A stretch of DNA of 64,000 nt from Chryseobacterium sp. OSA05B (GCF_019970065.1 NZ_JAHXYH010000002.1:620001-684000); one strand, 5' to 3'; positions 33,573 to 43,061 are shown, counted from the first letter of the stretch. Numbers and translations: made by a program. The notes: generated by a model not told the origin, from the sequence alone.

Positions 33573-34322
33573 ATGAAGAACAAAATTTTTCTTATTTTAA
33601 GTTTATTGATGTTTATTTCCGGACAGTCTCAAAGTTTACATATTAAATATGTTTATGTCAACCCTGTCAATTTTTTAGTAGATGAAGATTTATATATATC
33701 AGGCAATAATGCTTTAAGTATAAGAGACTCTGTCATGCTTAAAAAGGAAAAAAATCAATTGAAATTTGAAGGGAATAATGTTGAAATACTAGGAAAAGTA
33801 ACGAAGCAAAAAACTAAATATTATAAGACTTCTTTAAATGAGACCTTAATTATTAATGAATTTATTGGGAAAAATTCCTATTGGATCTCTGATCAGGTTC
33901 CAAAAATAGCTTGGAATACAAATTTTGTAGAGACAAAAAAAATTGGAAAGTATGTTTGCAAAAAAGCAACAACCATCTTTAGAGGAAGCAAAGTAACAGC
34001 TTATTATGCCTCGAATTTACCCTTTAGTTTTGGACCCTATAAATTCAGTGGATTACCTGGTGTTATTTTAGAGGTTACGGAAGATGAGAATTCAGTTAAT
34101 TCGTGGAAAGCAGACCTTATTGAATCTCATGTTTCAAAAAAAATAGAATTAATAGCTCCGAAGAATAATACGATTTCCTACGAGGAATTTGTTCAGCTAC
34201 AGGAAAGTAAAGACCTAGAGGAAGTGAAAAGGCTAACTTCCAACCTTCCTAAAGGAGCAGTAGTATATATTGATTCATCAAAAAGAAATGGTATTGAAAA
34301 AAAATATGAATGGGAAGAGTAA
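33573..34322 (+). CDS. GLPGLI family protein (copy 1)
   Basis: 249 residues from ATG 33573 (an upstream in-frame TTG at 33546 lies in the terminator). Signal peptide 1-17 (ISGQ). The conserved core is GPYKFSGLPGVILEVTED near residue 148, preceded by KKATTIFRGSKVTAYYASNLPF. GLPGLI proteins (TIGR01200) are secreted Bacteroidetes proteins of unknown function. The next gene, of the same family, starts one base after this one ends. Confidence 0.9.
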   Translation: MKNKIFLILSLLMFISGQSQSLHIKYVYVNPVNFLVDEDLYISGNNALSIRDSVMLKKEKNQLKFEGNNVEILGKVTKQKTKYYKTSLNETLIINEFIGKNSYWISDQVPKIAWNTNFVETKKIGKYVCKKATTIFRGSKVTAYYASNLPFSFGPYKFSGLPGVILEVTEDENSVNSWKADLIESHVSKKIELIAPKNNTISYEEFVQLQESKDLEEVKRLTSNLPKGAVVYIDSSKRNGIEKKYEWEE

Positions 34323-34323
34323 G

Positions 34324-35163
34324 ATGATAAAACTTCTGATTTGTCTGTTATTGTGTTCATTTTATTTTGGACAAAATAACAGGCTTGCATACGAATATAC
34401 CTATAAAACGGACTCTTTACATAGAGAAAGAAAAGAAAAAGAAATGATGTTCCTCGATATTTCGGAAAAGGGTTCTAATTTCTATAGCTATCCCAGATAT
34501 GTTTACGATTCTTTAAAAAATGCTCAGGTCCATAAAACGTCCTTATTAAAATTGAGTGAATACAACTTTTCAAACTTACAGGACAAATCGAAAGTGAAAT
34601 TTTCAGTCAAGAAAATATATCCTGATTACGAAATTCTTCAGCAGGATCAAATTGGAACAACAACCTACACAATTAAAAAAAATAATACGTTGCATTGGAA
34701 TATTCTTCCTGATAAAAAGAAAATCAAAGGTTTTACAGTACAAAAAGCAACAACTTTTTTCGGAGGTAGAAAATGGGTGGCCTGGTTTACAGACGAAATT
34801 CCAATTCAGGACGGACCTTATTGTTTTCATGGTCTGCCAGGTTTAATTCTGGATGTTGAAGATAGTTTGAGAGATCATGCCTTCAGTTTAATTGGAATTA
34901 AAAAAGAAATTCCTGATTTTGAAATAACTGGTACAGCCGGGACTATAATCTCACCAGAAAAATTCAATCAGCTTTGGAATAATTACAGGAAAAATCCTTC
35001 AGCCAGCATTAAAAATATATTTTTAAACTCTAATATTCAGGCTAGTGTAAGTTGGAACGGTGAAGAAATGAAACAAAGTGATATTATCCGAAATTTGGAG
35101 AAAAGAGCAAAAGAAGAGGTTGAAACGAATAATAATTTTATTGAATTGTCTTTGTATAAATAA
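34324..35163 (+). CDS. GLPGLI family protein (copy 2)
   Basis: 279 residues from ATG 34324, which immediately follows the TAA of the first copy; codons further upstream overlap that gene and precede a proper signal peptide (IKLLICLLLCSFYFGQ), so they are unlikely to be used. Core motif GPYCFHGLPGLILDVEDS near 170, with ATTFFGGRKWVAWFTDEIP before it. Diverged tandem duplicate in one transcript with copy 1. Confidence 0.88.
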   Translation: MIKLLICLLLCSFYFGQNNRLAYEYTYKTDSLHRERKEKEMMFLDISEKGSNFYSYPRYVYDSLKNAQVHKTSLLKLSEYNFSNLQDKSKVKFSVKKIYPDYEILQQDQIGTTTYTIKKNNTLHWNILPDKKKIKGFTVQKATTFFGGRKWVAWFTDEIPIQDGPYCFHGLPGLILDVEDSLRDHAFSLIGIKKEIPDFEITGTAGTIISPEKFNQLWNNYRKNPSASIKNIFLNSNIQASVSWNGEEMKQSDIIRNLEKRAKEEVETNNNFIELSLYK

Positions 35164-35170
35164 TGAAATT

Positions 35171-35221
35171 AAATGATCATAAAAAACCGGCTGAAAGATA
35201 CTTCCAGCCGGTTCATCATTT
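35171..35221. terminator. Bidirectional terminator
   Basis: AACCGGCTG at 35185-35193 pairs with CAGCCGGTT at 35205-35213, with A and T runs on both sides; the flanks AAATGAT / ATCATTT extend the pairing. Serves the GLPGLI genes and the convergent adhesin gene. Confidence 0.85.
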
Positions 35222-35234
35222 AATCATATAAAGA

Positions 35235-38204
35235 CTACTGTTTAATGATCTTATGGATAACGGTCTGGCCATTATTCAGTGTTACCTTAAGGATGTAAAT
35301 TCCTGAAGCTAAATGTTCAAGAGATACTTCCTGTACCTGACCTCCTGTTTTCACAAGCTGCCCGGAGATAGTATACAGTTCAAAAGATTTTACCTTCTCC
35401 TTAGAATCGATTTTTACGAAAGATACGGCCGGATTCGGATAGATTCTGAATTGATTTTTTACCGTTTCAAGGGTAGATAAAGTACCTGCTTTGATTTCAA
35501 AATTATCAAAAGAAAGATCAAAATCTCCCGCCGTCCTGTTGGCATTAATTCTAACTTTTACAAACTGGTTTTGATAAGCGGCGAGAGAATATGCTTTTTT
35601 GATATAACTTCCTGTACCCGGTTCATTATTTACCGTTCCGATGGTCGTCCATGTTGCCCCGAAATCTGTAGAAATCTGTACATCAAAGTTCCCCCAGGTC
35701 GCTAGCTGTGCATACGGGCTGTTGTAGTTCGTCTGCTTATAAGAGAAGCTTAACTCATAATTAGCTGCATTCAGAGGTCCCACGCTGATGGTGCTGAATG
35801 TTCCGGTTGTTGAGCTTCCATACAGGTTTTTATACAGATTGGTAGCTGTAGTTCCGTTTCCAGTTGCACCTCTTTCTGCTCCTAGTGCAAACGATTGCGG
35901 GCTTGTTCCCGTTGTCCATCCCTGCGGGAAAGTGGTAGTCGTAAATTCTTCCTTCCATGGAGCCGGTGTTGTGGGGATAGTAGAGAATGCTACTGTTTTC
36001 CATGGACTTTTTTCTCCCGGTGAACAGATTCTTCTGATCCAGAAATAATACGTGCCGTTTGAAAGACCTGAAACTGTTACAGAATTGGTTCCTGCGGCCA
36101 AAGTTACAAACGTATTCGTATCTGCCGGTGGTGTATTCACCGTAGAAACAAAATATTCATATCCGGATGCCGGCTGTTGATTGTTAACGTTCGTCCATGA
36201 AATATTCGCTCCGTTGTAAGTTTCTGCATTTAGGGTCACTGAAGCAAGTTCAGTACAGCTTGGCGCCTGCTCCCAGATCACATCATCCACATACATATAA
36301 GACCATGTGCTTCCGTCCACTCTTCTGATTCCCAGATGATCGGCAGCTCCTGAATAATTGTTGATATAAACCACATACTCCTGATAGGTTGTTGTCAACG
36401 GTATCGTTTCAATGACTTCAACGTTGGCTGAAGAAGTCGTTCCGGTTAAAGCAACGATCTGAATTTTGATATCAGCCGAAGTTCTTCTCGCTTTAAAACG
36501 AAGTCTGTGTGTGCCGCTGCTGATGTTGGTCAGCTCAGGGCTTACCAGAATGATTTTCGTTGCAGCTTCAGTGGTCGTAGCACCATTTCCGTAAAAACTG
36601 ATGTTGTTCGGTGATGAATTGGCATCCGTTGTTGTTAAGCTGATGGTTGGTGTAGAACCATTATTCGAAGTCAGAATTTTACCCCAGCAATTCGGAAGAT
36701 TGTTAGTCCCGGAAACAGCATCAAAGTTTTCATAGAATGAAGAAACCGGCGTACAGGTCGTATAAATACTTACCGTACTGGAATAAGAGCTCTGACACTG
36801 CGTACTTACACTCTTTCCACGGATGAAATACTGGGTATTCGGCTGAAGTCCTGCAATATGCTGGGATAAAGTAGAAGCTCCCAGGGTAAATGGTGATCCC
36901 GGTACCATTGAAGTGAAGTTACTGTCCGAAGCTACTTCAATTATGGTATTAATGGGTAGTACACTTCCGTTTTCGGGAGTGGGCCATGTCACGTTAAATG
37001 AATTGGTGTTCGCGTTGGAAGCTGTAATCCCATTGACCGGAATCGGGCAGTTGGTGATCGAACTGCTCACCGGATTCTGTGTATTGTAAATAGGTCCGTT
37101 CGTACAGTTTGAATTCACAGCATAAACCGTGTAGGTATACTGATTATTTCCACGGATGCCGTTGTTATAATTGTTTTCAAAAGTGGTATTGGCTCCGTAA
37201 TACGCTACATAAGCATTCAGAGAAGTATTTTCTCCCGTTGTGTATACAGTTCCGTTGGTTGGAGCATTAGGCACCGTTCCGTTTGCATTTCTCAGAATAA
37301 GGTATTTGTCAGCTGCCGGAGAACTCGCTGTAAAACTTCCGTTAATGATGATTCCTGTATTGGTTAAAGCCAAATTGGAAGGCTGTGCGACAGGAGCCAT
37401 ACATGGAGTAGGAACTGTCCAGTTAAAAGTTAAGCCCTGTGCTGCCAGAAAACTGTAATTACTCGCGATTCCTGCGGAAGAATTGCTTCCTGCTACTGTA
37501 TTATTCCAGTTGCTGGTGGCATTTCCGGAAGCTGTTCTGTTGTTATAATCACTGCTAGAAGTTCCCCGAAGTCCTACCTTGGCATTGGTGGCACTTGGGG
37601 TTCCCAGGGAGTTCATGCTGTACACATATTTGATACTTCCGTTTTCGTGTAATCTCGCCTGGAAATTCCAGTCGTGGTGAGACGTTGCAGTGGCAGGAGA
37701 AGCTCCGTAAGGTCTGAAATGACTCCATTGAACGACAAATTCACGGTTGGGAGCACTTCCGGTCACCGCATAGTCAATAGATCCTGTTAATCCATTAATA
37801 TTAAAAAGAGATTCAAGGTCAGCAGACAAAGGTGAAATCACCCCGGAATAAGAAATTCCCGAACCTATCGGATCTGTAGAGGTGGATGTTGTATTTCCAA
37901 AGCTGATGAATCCGTTGGCGTGTACTTTTACAGAATTAAATGCAGTGCCATTAAAAGGAAAAGAGAAAGGAATAACGTCATTCAATGTATAGACATTTTC
38001 ATCCAGAAGACCTGTTCCGGTAGATGCTGTAGCTGTGGCAATATTGGTTGCGCCGGATATTGGTGTATACGTTCCCTGATTCTGTGAGAAAGAATAATAA
38101 GAGACAATCTGTGCATTCATAGAGGCCCATCCTGAGAGGACGAGAGCTCCGGCCATGCGTAATTTTGACCGCCTGAGCAGTTTAAAGAATTGAGTTGTAA
38201 TCAT
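35235..38204 (-). CDS. Large T9SS-secreted adhesin with fibronectin type III domains
   Basis: 989 residues. Signal peptide to about residue 32 (ASMNA-Q). N-terminal beta domain to about 270 (FPFNGTAFNSVKVHANGFISFG), then FN3-type repeats (IEVASDSNFTSMV and HIAGLQPNTQYFIRGKS; SYTNVNNQQPASGYEYFVST and GLSNGTYYFWIRR), two jelly-roll/cleaved-adhesin-like parts (FYENFDAVSGTNNLPNCWGK; WKEEFTTTTFPQGWTT) and a T9SS type A sorting domain (FRIYPNPAVSFVKID...GIYILKVTLNNGQ). Surface protein, probably for attachment or polymer binding. Low-complexity Ser/Thr/Asn content throughout. Confidence 0.9.
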   Translation of the reverse strand: MITTQFFKLLRRSKLRMAGALVLSGWASMNAQIVSYYSFSQNQGTYTPISGATNIATATASTGTGLLDENVYTLNDVIPFSFPFNGTAFNSVKVHANGFISFGNTTSTSTDPIGSGISYSGVISPLSADLESLFNINGLTGSIDYAVTGSAPNREFVVQWSHFRPYGASPATATSHHDWNFQARLHENGSIKYVYSMNSLGTPSATNAKVGLRGTSSSDYNNRTASGNATSNWNNTVAGSNSSAGIASNYSFLAAQGLTFNWTVPTPCMAPVAQPSNLALTNTGIIINGSFTASSPAADKYLILRNANGTVPNAPTNGTVYTTGENTSLNAYVAYYGANTTFENNYNNGIRGNNQYTYTVYAVNSNCTNGPIYNTQNPVSSSITNCPIPVNGITASNANTNSFNVTWPTPENGSVLPINTIIEVASDSNFTSMVPGSPFTLGASTLSQHIAGLQPNTQYFIRGKSVSTQCQSSYSSTVSIYTTCTPVSSFYENFDAVSGTNNLPNCWGKILTSNNGSTPTISLTTTDANSSPNNISFYGNGATTTEAATKIILVSPELTNISSGTHRLRFKARRTSADIKIQIVALTGTTSSANVEVIETIPLTTTYQEYVVYINNYSGAADHLGIRRVDGSTWSYMYVDDVIWEQAPSCTELASVTLNAETYNGANISWTNVNNQQPASGYEYFVSTVNTPPADTNTFVTLAAGTNSVTVSGLSNGTYYFWIRRICSPGEKSPWKTVAFSTIPTTPAPWKEEFTTTTFPQGWTTGTSPQSFALGAERGATGNGTTATNLYKNLYGSSTTGTFSTISVGPLNAANYELSFSYKQTNYNSPYAQLATWGNFDVQISTDFGATWTTIGTVNNEPGTGSYIKKAYSLAAYQNQFVKVRINANRTAGDFDLSFDNFEIKAGTLSTLETVKNQFRIYPNPAVSFVKIDSKEKVKSFELYTISGQLVKTGGQVQEVSLEHLASGIYILKVTLNNGQTVIHKIIKQ

Positions 38205-38229
38205 GCTTAATGTTTAAAAATTTTCAATG

Positions 38230-38237
38230 CAAACTTA
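38230..38237 (-). promoter_or_regulatory. -7 promoter box of the adhesin gene
   Basis: Minus strand TAAGTTTG, 25 bases before the start at 38204. Confidence 0.55.
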
Positions 38238-38334
38238 TTATTTTTAATTAGAATTAATTTAAATAAGAATTGTGATATAAATCATTCTTTTCAGGGAAGT
38301 TTTTTTCTTCAAACTAAATATTTAATTTTACACT

Positions 38335-40317
38335 ATGATTTCCAAACAGACCATAGACAAAATTTTCTCAACGATACGGGTAGAAGAGATAGTAGGAGAG
38401 TACGTTCAGCTGAAAAGAGCCGGGTCTAATTTCAAAGGGCTCAGTCCTTTTCATGATGAAAAGTCGCCGAGTTTCGTCGTTTCACCCAGCAAACAGATTT
38501 GGAAAGATTTCTCCACCGGAAAGGGGGGGACGGCAATTTCTTTCCTGATGGAGATCGAGAATTTCACCTATCCTGAAGCCCTTCGTCATGCCGCCAAAAA
38601 ATACGGGATTGAAATCGAAGAAGATCAGCGTGAATTTTCCGAAGAGGCAAAGCATGCACAGACGGAAAAAGATCAGTTATACAAAATTCATGAAGTGGCG
38701 AATTCCTATTACCAGGAAATCCTTTGGGATTCCGAAGAAGGGAAAAGCATTGGTCTGGCTTACTTCAGAGAACGTGAGCTTAAAGATGATATCATTAGAA
38801 AATTCCAGCTTGGATATTCACCGGAAAAGAAAAATTCCTTTACACTTTACGCCGAAGAAAAAGGCTACACAAAAGAAATTCTTGAAAAATCCGGACTTTC
38901 CATATTCCCTGAGAATACACCATCCGGGATTGACCGTTTCCGGGAAAGGGTTATTTTCCCGATTCATAGTTTTTCGGGCAGGGTCTTAGGTTTCGGAGCC
39001 AGAATTCTTAAAAATAATGTAAAAACCGCCAAATATCTCAACTCGCCGGAAACGGAAATTTATCATAAATCTAATGTGCTTTATGGTTTAAATCAGAGTA
39101 AGCAGGCCATTTCAAGGAAAAACATCTGTCTTCTGGTAGAAGGATATATGGACGTGATTGCACTTCATATGTCCGGAATCGAAAATGTTGTAGCGAGTTC
39201 AGGAACGTCTCTGACAACGGAACAGATCAAGCTTATCAAAAGACTGACAGAAAATGTGACGATCCTTTTTGATGGGGATAATGCCGGAATTAAAGCCAGT
39301 TTCAGAAGTATCGATATGCTTCTTACGGAAGGGATGAACATTCGTGTCCTGCTATTTCCTGATGGTGACGACCCGGATTCATTCTCAAGAAAACATCCGC
39401 AGGAATATGTAGAAAAGTTCATCGAAAATGAAGCGATGGATTTTATTGACTTTAAAGCTGAAATTCTTTTAAAGGAAGTCGGAAATGATCCTATTAAAAA
39501 AGCTGAAGCCATCAGAGATATCGTAAAATCTGTAGGTTTTGTTCAGAATGCTTTAAAAAGAGAGGTTTATCTGAAAGAGGTTTCCAATAAATTCGGACTT
39601 TCGGAGCAGAGTCTTTTCAACGAATTGGATGTTCAGAAACAGATCACCCAGAACCAGACGCAACACGTTCAGCAGCAGAAAGAAAAAGTTCAGCCAAAGC
39701 TTGAAATTGTGCCTCTGGATGAGGAAAAAGAAGATCCTTATCTGTATGACGTCCTGTTTATGGAAAGCAAGCTTGTGGATCACATGCTGATGTTTGGAGA
39801 TATTGTTCTGAAAAGGACGAATGAAAAAAACGAGGAGTATCAGATTACGGTAATTGAAGAGATCCTGCTGCATTTTGAAGAAGAGCAGTACAATTTTTTG
39901 GTTAAAGGGAATGAGATCATTATCAATCAGGTGAAAGACGGAATTCAGAAAGATGAGTTGAGAAGCGGAAACTTCTTTGTGTCTCTGATGGATGAAGAAA
40001 TTACGTCAAAAGTAGTGGATGCACTGATGCCGTTGGATGAACTGGAGAACTGGGGATCCCGGAATATTTATCCCCCGAATTATGGCGACAAAATAGCAGA
40101 GCAGGTACAGGGCGACGTTTTACTCCATAAATACAGGTATATCGATTATCTGATCAAAGAAACAGCCCGACAGCTGGACCAGTACAGCGGAACGGATGAG
40201 GTAAAATACTACGAGCTGATCAAAAAAATCACGATGCTGAAACAGGCTTCCATCAGACTCAGTGATATTATTGAATATTCTCCGATCAAAGGCATCTACA
40301 TCGACAGGAAAAGATAA
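38335..40317 (+). CDS. dnaG: DNA primase
   Basis: 660 residues, makes RNA primers for replication. N-terminal zinc-ribbon-shaped domain: FKGLSPFHDEKSPSFVVSPSKQIWKDFSTGKGG aligns with the CHC2 domain, but three of the four metal ligands are replaced (Ser37, Asp58, Thr61; only His40 remains). RNA-polymerase domain follows with the TOPRIM motifs VEGYMDVIALH (near 268) and LFDGDNAGIKAS (near 312) and DGDDPDSF. C-terminal helicase-binding region from about 470. The loss of zinc ligands is probably a flavobacterial trait. Stands before clpP, own start after an intergenic gap. Confidence 0.93.
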   Translation: MISKQTIDKIFSTIRVEEIVGEYVQLKRAGSNFKGLSPFHDEKSPSFVVSPSKQIWKDFSTGKGGTAISFLMEIENFTYPEALRHAAKKYGIEIEEDQREFSEEAKHAQTEKDQLYKIHEVANSYYQEILWDSEEGKSIGLAYFRERELKDDIIRKFQLGYSPEKKNSFTLYAEEKGYTKEILEKSGLSIFPENTPSGIDRFRERVIFPIHSFSGRVLGFGARILKNNVKTAKYLNSPETEIYHKSNVLYGLNQSKQAISRKNICLLVEGYMDVIALHMSGIENVVASSGTSLTTEQIKLIKRLTENVTILFDGDNAGIKASFRSIDMLLTEGMNIRVLLFPDGDDPDSFSRKHPQEYVEKFIENEAMDFIDFKAEILLKEVGNDPIKKAEAIRDIVKSVGFVQNALKREVYLKEVSNKFGLSEQSLFNELDVQKQITQNQTQHVQQQKEKVQPKLEIVPLDEEKEDPYLYDVLFMESKLVDHMLMFGDIVLKRTNEKNEEYQITVIEEILLHFEEEQYNFLVKGNEIIINQVKDGIQKDELRSGNFFVSLMDEEITSKVVDALMPLDELENWGSRNIYPPNYGDKIAEQVQGDVLLHKYRYIDYLIKETARQLDQYSGTDEVKYYELIKKITMLKQASIRLSDIIEYSPIKGIYIDRKR

Positions 40318-40436
40318 ATTGACAGACATTCCGCTGATCATCCTCCTGATATTCTGTGACAAAAAGTCCTATAAAATTTTAGGAATAAAAGTTGTAATTT
40401 AAACTTCGAAAATAGTTAATAATACATAATAGAAAT

Positions 40437-41123
40437 ATGGACATTAAAAAAGACTTCAGAGATTTCTCTGTAAAACATTTAGGAAACAACGGTTTGGTTA
40501 CCGATCAGTATATGGGAATGTACGGCCCAACAAACCTTACGCCATATATCATGGAAGAAAGAAGATTGAACGTTGCACAGATGGACGTATTTTCACGTCT
40601 GATGATGGACAGGATTATCTTCTTGGGAACCGGAATCGACGATCAGGTAGCTAACATCGTAACCGCACAGCTTTTATTCTTGGAAAGTGCAGATCCATCG
40701 AAAGATATTCAGATCTACATCAACTCTCCGGGAGGAAGCGTGTATGCAGGATTAGGAATCTATGACACGATGCAGATCATCAAGCCGGACGTAGCCACAA
40801 TCTGTACAGGAATGGCAGCTTCAATGGGTGCTGTTTTATTGGTAGCGGGAGAAAAAGGAAAACGTTCTGCACTTAAGCATTCAAGAGTAATGATTCACCA
40901 GCCTTCAGGAGGTGCTCAGGGCGTAGCTTCGGATATGGAGATCAACTTGAGAGAAATGCTTAAACTAAAGCAGGAACTTTACGAAATCATCGGTCACCAC
41001 TCAGGACAGACTTACGAATGGGTAGAAAAGTCTTCAGACAGAGATTATTGGATGACTTCTGAAGAAGCGAAAGGCTACGGAATGGTAGACGAAGTTTTAC
41101 AGAGATCTACAGAGAAAAAATAA
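40437..41123 (+). CDS. clpP: ATP-dependent Clp protease proteolytic subunit
   Basis: 228 residues. Catalytic triad visible: Ser in CTGMAASMGAVLL, His in RVMIHQPSGG and Asp in SSDRDYWMTSEEA; the oxyanion segment INSPGGSVYAG is intact. Forms the barrel protease with ClpX or ClpA/C; no clpX follows here. Starts after 119 bases of spacer from dnaG and ends in a strong terminator. Confidence 0.96.
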   Translation: MDIKKDFRDFSVKHLGNNGLVTDQYMGMYGPTNLTPYIMEERRLNVAQMDVFSRLMMDRIIFLGTGIDDQVANIVTAQLLFLESADPSKDIQIYINSPGGSVYAGLGIYDTMQIIKPDVATICTGMAASMGAVLLVAGEKGKRSALKHSRVMIHQPSGGAQGVASDMEINLREMLKLKQELYEIIGHHSGQTYEWVEKSSDRDYWMTSEEAKGYGMVDEVLQRSTEKK

Positions 41124-41143
41124 TTTCCTTTTTGGGAATAGTG

Positions 41144-41174
41144 AAAAACGCACCGGTTTCGGTGCGTTTTTTTT
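41144..41174 (+). terminator. Rho-independent terminator after clpP
   Basis: AAAACGCACCG pairs with CGGTGCGTTTT followed by T8. Confidence 0.92.
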
Positions 41175-41640
41175 GCTTTATTTTTTTAACCACAAAAGGG
41201 ACAAAAGTTTTTGAACACTTTAGTTATTTTGAAGTTGAATACTTTGAAAATAGAAGAGCACATAAGTTTTTATGAAAATCGAAGATTTTCAGGTGAGCAA
41301 AAATTCGCGGAAATATCAATCTGCTTTTCTTTAAGGTTATTGAAGATTATAGTCATCATGTATTCCCAATATCTGATTAGGATGGCATGTTTTAATATTT
41401 GTGATCCATTAACCTAGGAAGAAGAGGCGTTAAAAAAATGATTTCTATGAACGTTAAGAAAATTCTACTGTTTGAGTGCGGGACAAATTCTGATTCTAAA
41501 TATACCTAACTACCGCACGAGTTTAGAATTTTTAGAGAATAGAATTCATTTTTAGCCGATGATTCCAGTCTTGAATTTTTGCTACTTTTGTTTCAAGACA
41601 AAAGTAAGGGATAAAAACACGTCAATTATTAAGTTATAAA
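41175..41640. repeat. Intergenic region with conserved-looking structured non-coding DNA
   Basis: About 470 bases with no convincing gene. Visible structures: the palindrome TACTTTTGT / ACAAAAGTA at 41583-41606, an inverted pair GTGCGG (41476-41481) / CCGCAC (41513-41518), and a left part with ACAAAAG-type words at 41190-41260. The region reads like dispersed sequence I associate with flavobacterial spacers, from memory and unverified. Confidence 0.4.
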
Positions 41641-41670
41641 ATAAAAACGCGCCTCGGGGACGCGTTTAAT
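41640..41670 (-). terminator. Terminator of the riboswitch-controlled gene
   Basis: Minus strand AAACGCGTCC pairs with GGCGCGTTTT (one mismatch) and is followed by T-rich DNA, right after the stop codon. Confidence 0.8.
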
Positions 41671-42795
41671 CTATTTCTTAATGATCTTATGAACGGTAGT
41701 ATTCTTAGACGTTTTAATTTCCACTAAATAAATCCCGGCCTTTAATGCCTGAATATTAATCTTTGTGGTATTTCCAGTTAATACTTTCTGTCCTGATACG
41801 GCATAAATATTCACTTCTTTAAGATCTTCATCAGTGTCTATTCTGATAAAATCACTTGCAGGATTAGGATAGATCCTGAATTCTTTTTTACTGCTTTCAG
41901 AAACACCTAACGTCAGATTCGAAGCTTCTCGTGGAGTAAATGGCAATCTCTCTCCGAAGCTAAGACCCAGCCAGTCGTTATTACCCAGCTGAATCTGAGC
42001 AAGATTGGTCTGTCCTCTCCAGCTTGAAAGATCTTTTCCTTTGTAAAGTTTCCAGGTATTGGTTCCGGATGCATTTCCGGTAAGGTTATTGAGAGACAGG
42101 GCACTGATCTGGTTGCTGGCTGATGTAAAATTAAAATAAGGAGCCTGAGCATGGATCAGCTGTAGAGCCTGTTCAGCGGTTAAACTTCCGTTGTATTTAA
42201 TTCCAAAAACAAAAGAATGAGCTTGTCCGGCAGAACTGCTGGTCCCAAAATCGATAACAACGAGGCTGGTATTGCTTCCCGTTCCGATCCAGTTGGTGAT
42301 CTGTGAAGAAGTGTACCAGGCAGAATTGTACGCTGCAACGGGAGGAGAAGGATGAGAAAGCGGAGGTGTAGTAAGAGTAGAACCATACCCAAAGGATGCA
42401 CCGTACCATTTTCCATCAACAAGGGGATCATTGTTGGCTCCATTGTTAAGGTGCATATTTTCTGCGGTAGGTCCGGACCATGTAGACCAATAATCTTCCA
42501 GACTTGGAACGTGGTGATTGTAATTCATGCTGTAAAGAAACCCTGACGGTACTTCTGTTTCCAGTTTTGTATCCGCTGCATCTATGGCATTGATGAGATC
42601 TTCCATGGTAAGATTATTCGCATCATAACGGAAACCCCAGGCGTAAGATGTAGGATTGTTGCTGTCATTAAAATCAGCAATGAAATAAGCCTTTTTAGAG
42701 CCTGTTCCTACCCCGAATTTGATGTCATTCTCTGTAAACTGGGCATAGAATAGCTGCATACATAGCAGCAGGGAAAAAAGATAGATCTTTTTCAT
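41671..42795 (-). CDS. T9SS-secreted surface protein under cobalamin riboswitch
   Basis: 374 residues. Signal peptide to about 19 (FYAQ), two tandem related units and a T9SS type A domain (FRIYPNPASDFIRID...GIYLVEIKTSKN) in the last about 75 residues. The units share a pattern: YFIADFNDSNNP-SYAWGFRYD-NNLTMEDLINAIDAAD (about 33-75) and LVVIDFGTSSSAG-HSFVFGIKYNGSLTAEQALQLIHAQ (about 170-215). No named domain recognised. A cobalamin riboswitch lies in its leader and no other gene is in the unit, so a role in binding or capturing B12 or its precursors at the cell surface is the simplest reading; inferred only. Confidence 0.88.
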   Translation of the reverse strand: MKKIYLFSLLLCMQLFYAQFTENDIKFGVGTGSKKAYFIADFNDSNNPTSYAWGFRYDANNLTMEDLINAIDAADTKLETEVPSGFLYSMNYNHHVPSLEDYWSTWSGPTAENMHLNNGANNDPLVDGKWYGASFGYGSTLTTPPLSHPSPPVAAYNSAWYTSSQITNWIGTGSNTSLVVIDFGTSSSAGQAHSFVFGIKYNGSLTAEQALQLIHAQAPYFNFTSASNQISALSLNNLTGNASGTNTWKLYKGKDLSSWRGQTNLAQIQLGNNDWLGLSFGERLPFTPREASNLTLGVSESSKKEFRIYPNPASDFIRIDTDEDLKEVNIYAVSGQKVLTGNTTKINIQALKAGIYLVEIKTSKNTTVHKIIKK

Positions 42796-42881
42796 AATAT
42801 AATTAAATTAAAGTTTTATTCCCGAAACTTTCCTTCCGGAAAAGAATACAAAATCCGTTTTCCTTTTCGAAATGAATGCAG

Positions 42882-43045
42882 ATAAGGCAGGTCTCCTGGC
42901 TCGCTTCCTTAAATACGCCTTCCCGGATGGTAATCCAGTGGCATCATGTACCTAAAGTTTAAAAACAGCTTACAGTTGCGGGTACAGCCCAAGCATTGAA
43001 TTTCTTCTCACTTGATTCCCTGTTAATGAACAGATGTTCAGCCTT
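42882..43045 (-). promoter_or_regulatory. Cobalamin (B12) riboswitch
   Basis: On the minus strand the conserved parts appear in order: AGGGAATCAAGTG, GGCTGTACCCGCAACTGTAAGC (B12 box region), GATGCCACTGG, CCGGGAAGGCG and GAGCCAGGAGACCTGCC. These are the defining elements of the AdoCbl riboswitch class. It precedes the surface-protein gene at 42795 by about 85 bases; the leader below it holds CTTTTCC/GGAAAG pairings that could form the switch. Confidence 0.96.
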
Positions 43046-43053
43046 AACTGCTG

Positions 43054-43061
43054 CAAATATA
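43054..43061 (-). promoter_or_regulatory. -7 promoter box of the riboswitch transcript
   Basis: Minus strand TATATTTG just upstream of the riboswitch, the right place for transcript initiation. Confidence 0.6.

Noticed and set aside
41211..41417. Short plus-strand frame after clpP
   Set aside because: No family features and it crosses repeat-like DNA; not supported as a gene.
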